Position numbers and translations under genes: made by a program | DNA from: Bacteroidota bacterium | GTDB taxonomy: Bacteria; Bacteroidota; Ignavibacteria; UBA10030; SZUA-254 | NCBI GenBank assembly: GCA_020056225.1 | Contig: JAGVIE010000006.1 | Coordinates: forward strand, 62,001-126,000 | Direction of reading: 5' to 3' | DNA: 64,000 nucleotides | Shown here: positions 62,558-64,000 of the stretch, piece by piece | How positions within the stretch are numbered: the stretch's first letter is position 1 | Layout of the letters: the number at the start of each line of letters is the position of its first letter | Notes under the pieces: generated by a model | Database searches by the model: none | What the model saw: only the letters and a program-made list of their open reading frames with translations | Told to the model about the DNA's origin: nothing

Positions 62558-64000
62558 CTAAGTACCTGCCGGAAATGAAATCACGAAGATCGTTCCTTTT
62601 CCCTCTTCGCTCTTGATACTGATATTGCCTCCGTGTTGTGTAATGATTTGCTGGGTTATAGCTAAGCCCATTCCTGTTCCATCATGCTTAGTTGTGTAGT
62701 AGAGATTGAATATTTTTTCTAACTCATCTTTTGAAATCCCCTTGCCAGTATCCGATACTGCAATTCTGATTTCATTCTCGTGGTCTATGCAAGAGAGTGA
62801 AATGATACCGCCGGCAGACGTAACGTCGAGTGCGTTTTGTAAAAGATTGAGAATGGCTTGCGTAAACTGCTCCCGGTCTATAGAAATATCGTTAACGCAT
62901 TGTAACTCAATTTTAAAACTCACTCCTTTTGCTGATGCTTGACCGGCGAACAGCGAAGATAAATGTTGGAAAAATTGATTTGGATTGATTTTCTCTATGT
63001 TCAATTTCGGCGGCCGGGCGAAATTTAAAAATTGCTTGATGATGTTGTTAATCCGCTTCGTCTCCGATTTTATTACAGATGTTAGTTCCAGAAATTCTTG
63101 CTCCTCAGTTTTTGGTTTGAATTCTTTTTCAAACCGCTGTGCTATCATGCTTATCGCATTGATAGGATTTCGTATCTCGTGGGCAACGCCCGACGCAAGT
63201 TCGCCCATCGCTGTAAGTTTATCTTTACGCTGAAGTTCTCGTTCAAGCTGTCGGGCGTTTGTCATATCTTTGATTACGGCCGTACGACTTTCGATTGATC
63301 CGTCGGTTTTTCTTGAATCGGAGATGGTGGCGAGGATTATCCGCTGTCCTCCATCGGCGCAGGTAATTGCCTGTTCACTAATTGATTCAAGTGTACCGAA
63401 AATATTTAAGAGGCAAATTCTCGCAATCTGTGGTAATTCGCTGAAGCGTTTTCCAACCACCTCTTTATCTTTTAAATTAAAAAGAGTTTCCGCCTGTTTA
63501 TTAAAAATTGTAATTCTACTGTCAGCATCCACGGTTATTACGGCATCCTGCATCTGCTCTAATACATTCCCTGTAAAAGTTTGAATCGCTGAGTATTTTT
63601 TCTCTGAGATGCGGTAATTTTGTGTTGCAACTATTGCCATAACGATTAGAATACTTAATATTCCTAACACAATCGACATGATTATTATGCGGCGCAGCAT
63701 ACGGTCATCGATGGTGCGAATCTCATTCATTGAAAAACCAATTCTAAATATACCGACCGTAACAGAGTTGATCACAAACGGTTTTATAACCTCATAAACC
63801 TCATGGTTTAAAAAAATCGAAGTACGTGTTAAGGTATTATTATTATCAAAAGCATTGGTGAGAAGCGAGTCGTCTTCAATTGCACTTAACTCAACTACTG
63901 ATCGGCTCGCAGCTACAATTCCTCTATCATCTTGCAGTGCCACGTACTCGATGCCACCGTTGTCTCCGATATCTTTAATCAATTTTCCGATTCCGATTTG
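62558..64000 (-). CDS. Membrane sensor histidine kinase with PAS domain, N-terminus outside the window
   Basis: At least 480 residues; the frame is open through the right edge, and a TTG at 63982 is not a convincing start. The first 90 visible residues look like the end of a periplasmic sensor, then a membrane helix (RRIIIMSIVLGILSILIVMA), a PAS domain (about 140-255, QDAVITVDADSRITIFNKQA), HisKA (GVAHEIRNPINAI) and HATPase with DTGKGI and GTGMGLAI. The box HEIRNP is the NtrB-like type. A partner response regulator, often adjacent, is not visible and may lie beyond the window. Confidence 0.88.
   Translation of the reverse strand, partial: QIGIGKLIKDIGDNGGIEYVALQDDRGIVAASRSVVELSAIEDDSLLTNAFDNNNTLTRTSIFLNHEVYEVIKPFVINSVTVGIFRIGFSMNEIRTIDDRMLRRIIIMSIVLGILSILIVMAIVATQNYRISEKKYSAIQTFTGNVLEQMQDAVITVDADSRITIFNKQAETLFNLKDKEVVGKRFSELPQIARICLLNIFGTLESISEQAITCADGGQRIILATISDSRKTDGSIESRTAVIKDMTNARQLERELQRKDKLTAMGELASGVAHEIRNPINAISMIAQRFEKEFKPKTEEQEFLELTSVIKSETKRINNIIKQFLNFARPPKLNIEKINPNQFFQHLSSLFAGQASAKGVSFKIELQCVNDISIDREQFTQAILNLLQNALDVTSAGGIISLSCIDHENEIRIAVSDTGKGISKDELEKIFNLYYTTKHDGTGMGLAITQQIITQHGGNISIKSEEGKGTIFVISFPAGT

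Overview
The window looks like chromosomal DNA from an aerobic member of the FCB group, most like Ignavibacteria or a related Bacteroidota-side lineage. Two secreted proteins end in type IX secretion C-terminal sorting domains containing NYPNPFNP. There is a complete alternative complex III plus caa3-type oxidase operon, a small Hc1-like basic protein, a DUF5916 outer-membrane protein and a MenG menaquinone methylase. Many genes have Shine-Dalgarno sites, and several promoters match TTGACA-N17-TATAAT, which is unlike classical Bacteroidia promoters. This placement is inference from gene content, not from a marker tree.

Layout. 1-3.8 kb: end of an acyl-CoA/AMP ligase, a doubtful small ORF, rlmD and menG. 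3.9-12.5 kb: a DUF5916 barrel protein; an ECF sigma / anti-sigma / HEAT-repeat operon with 4-bp overlaps; a TPR-thioredoxin protein; a W-rich DUF6600 protein. 12.8-17 kb: an unknown exported protein, a LexA/CI-like S24 repressor with its own promoter and palindromic operator, then an HTH-receiver protein followed by a histidine-kinase-like protein with no ATPase domain. 17-24.5 kb: ychF, a SufT-like protein, an SDR reductase, a deoxyhypusine synthase-like enzyme, an Hc1-like histone, an M19 dipeptidase and a T9SS-exported protein. 24.5-31.7 kb: two damaged genes (an ICMT-like methyltransferase with an internal stop and a truncated epimerase) beside a giant 1806-residue hybrid histidine kinase, then a gene-free stretch with hairpins.

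31.7-47 kb is the respiratory core. actA, a small gene, actB, actC, a fused actD-actE, actF, a cytochrome c, a Sco protein, ctaD, ctaE, ctaF, ctaC and a membrane cytochrome c are packed with 4-bp overlaps or short gaps. They would carry electrons from menaquinol through cytochrome c to oxygen. ctaB (heme O synthase) follows after a hairpin repeat and a GIY-YIG nuclease gene that appear to have been inserted.

47-54 kb is accessory. It holds a T9SS esterase, a Phd/ParE-type toxin-antitoxin pair, hairpin repeats, an orphan T9SS tail, and two minus-strand genes each followed by an attC-like palindrome (possible integron cassettes without an integrase). It also has a MITE-like element, a GT87 glycosyltransferase, a duplicated promoter/leader, a lipoprotein, and a chalcone-isomerase-like gene with a duplicated fragment. 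54-64 kb: an exported rubrerythrin, a thioredoxin-trxB-cydAB cluster in which cydB has an in-frame stop, a zinc-ribbon membrane protein, a methionine gamma-lyase-like enzyme, a subtilisin-like lipoprotein with a consensus promoter, and a sensor kinase running off the window end.

I see no tRNA, rRNA or CRISPR array. The most unusual material is the 49-53 kb cassette-like region and the two otherwise intact genes broken by single stop codons.
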